NCBI GenBank assembly: GCA_013696365.1
Contig: JACCYS010000297.1
Location: 1-7,042, forward strand
From: Nocardioidaceae bacterium
Lineage (GTDB): Bacteria > Actinomycetota > Actinomycetes > Propionibacteriales > Nocardioidaceae
Reading direction: 5' to 3'
Length of the DNA: 7,042 nucleotides
Shown: piece by piece, positions 6,507-7,042 of the stretch
Layout of the letters: every line of letters starts with the position of its first letter
How positions within the stretch are numbered: the first letter of the stretch is position 1
Translations under genes and position numbers: made by a program
The notes under the pieces: generated by a model
The model's input: only the letters and a program-made list of their open reading frames with translations
Databases searched by the model: none
Told to the model about the DNA's origin: nothing

Positions 6507-7042
6507 TCAGCCCGGGGGCTTGGACCCGAACATGATCTCGTCCCAGCTGGGTACCGCCCGACGGCTAGTCCTACGCCGTCGAGGCTCCTCGTGCGCGTCT
6601 GCCTCCACCTCCTCGACGGGATGATCCCCGACGGGCTCCGGGCCGGCCTGACCCACCGCCATCAGCCGAGCGATCGCCTCCACGTCCTCGTCAGCACCGG
6701 CTGGATCGCTGTTGAAGGGCAGGGGGTCGTCGGCGTGGGCCCGCTGACGGCGGAGTCGGTCAAGCGCGCTGACACGAGCCGGTGGCTGATCACCCGCAAC
6801 CTGCTCGAGGGCTGCTTGCAGATCGGGCGCCGGCTCCGGAGCTGACAGCGGGTCCTCACCGAAGCTGGTCAGACCCACCGGTGGCAAACCCGAACGCGGC
6901 TCGTCGCTCTCCGGCTCGACCGACAGCGGCGGTTCGTCACCCACCAACCGCCGAGCGGCGTCATCATGCGCGACGACGTAGCGACCTGGCGCGTCGAAGA
7001 GGAAGGTTGCGGGCGTGCCATTGCTCGAAGCCGCCACCGTCA
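6507..7042 (-). CDS. sepH: Septation protein SepH, C-terminal part (start outside window)
   Basis: SepH is an actinobacterial cytoplasmic protein that binds FtsZ and promotes its assembly at division septa. Only 177 complete C-terminal codons are present, and the reading frame stays open to the right edge. The first visible segment, ATFLFDAPGRYVVAHDDAARRLVG, fits the end of the conserved N-terminal DUF3071 region. It is followed by a Pro/Glu/Asp-rich, probably disordered linker of about 110 residues, a basic patch RRRRTSRR, and the conserved C-terminal motif VPSWDEIMFGSK (motif coding at 6519-6554). The helix-turn-helix needed for FtsZ interaction lies outside the window. A GTG at 7037 is inside the conserved domain and is not the start. 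The gene is transcribed toward the phosphatase, and the promoter is not in view. Confidence 0.9.
   Translation of the reverse strand, partial: TVAASSNGTPATFLFDAPGRYVVAHDDAARRLVGDEPPLSVEPESDEPRSGLPPVGLTSFGEDPLSAPEPAPDLQAALEQVAGDQPPARVSALDRLRRQRAHADDPLPFNSDPAGADEDVEAIARLMAVGQAGPEPVGDHPVEEVEADAHEEPRRRRTSRRAVPSWDEIMFGSKPPG

Noticed and set aside
7035..7037. A GTG that could start a 176-residue protein on the minus strand.
   Set aside because: It lies just before the conserved FLFDAPGRYVV segment of SepH, and the frame stays open to the edge. The gene is simply cut by the window.
1..7042. A search for mobile elements, CRISPR arrays, tRNA genes, phage or toxin-antitoxin genes, or a novel defence system.
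   Set aside because: No direct-repeat arrays, transposase motifs, tRNA-like cloverleaf or composition shift were seen. Nearly all bases are accounted for by core-type genes.

Overview
This is a high-GC window with the codon bias of an Actinomycetes (actinobacterial) chromosome. The best taxonomic markers are a C-terminal piece of the actinobacterial cell-division protein SepH, a DUF5998 protein, and a Pat-type protein acetyltransferase with the GNAT domain at the N-terminus. As I recall it, that domain order matches Streptomyces and differs from the cNMP-GNAT form of mycobacteria. I cannot place it below class level. I see no tRNA, rRNA, insertion sequence, CRISPR array, phage gene or compositional break. 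This looks like stable core chromosome.

Layout. (1) Positions 1-103, plus strand: the last 33 codons of what looks like a 3-hydroxyisobutyrate dehydrogenase-type NAD(P)-dependent oxidoreductase. (2) Positions 134-1915, minus strand: a complete AMP-forming acyl-CoA synthetase of the medium-chain (MACS/ACSM-like) type, convergent with the first gene. (3) An 81-base divergent intergenic region. (4) Positions 1997-4687, plus strand: pat, a GNAT domain fused to an NDP-forming acyl-CoA synthetase-like region with degraded catalytic motifs. (5) Positions 4712-5326: a DUF5998 protein. (6) Positions 5337-6488: an alkaline phosphatase-superfamily (nucleotide pyrophosphatase/phosphodiesterase-like) enzyme with no secretion signal. 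(7) Positions 6507-7042, minus strand: the C-terminal part of sepH, convergent with the phosphatase and running off the right edge.

How the genes may work together. The most coherent functional story is the divergent synthetase/pat pair. AMP-forming acyl-CoA synthetases carry an essential lysine in a C-terminal PKTxSGK motif, present here with Lys556, and Pat enzymes switch such synthetases off by acetylating that lysine. The pair may therefore be an enzyme with its own post-translational off-switch. pat, the DUF5998 gene and the phosphatase lie 24 and 10 bases apart on one strand and may be co-transcribed. pat, and probably the DUF5998 gene, also look like leaderless-mRNA genes, because a -10-like hexamer sits exactly 7-12 bases before the start codon.

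I did not find a clearly new biological system. The items most worth a second look are the synthetase/pat pairing, the erosion of the NDP-forming synthetase motifs in Pat, a conserved-looking Cys/Cys/His cluster in the DUF5998 protein, and an inverted repeat that joins two convergent stop codons.
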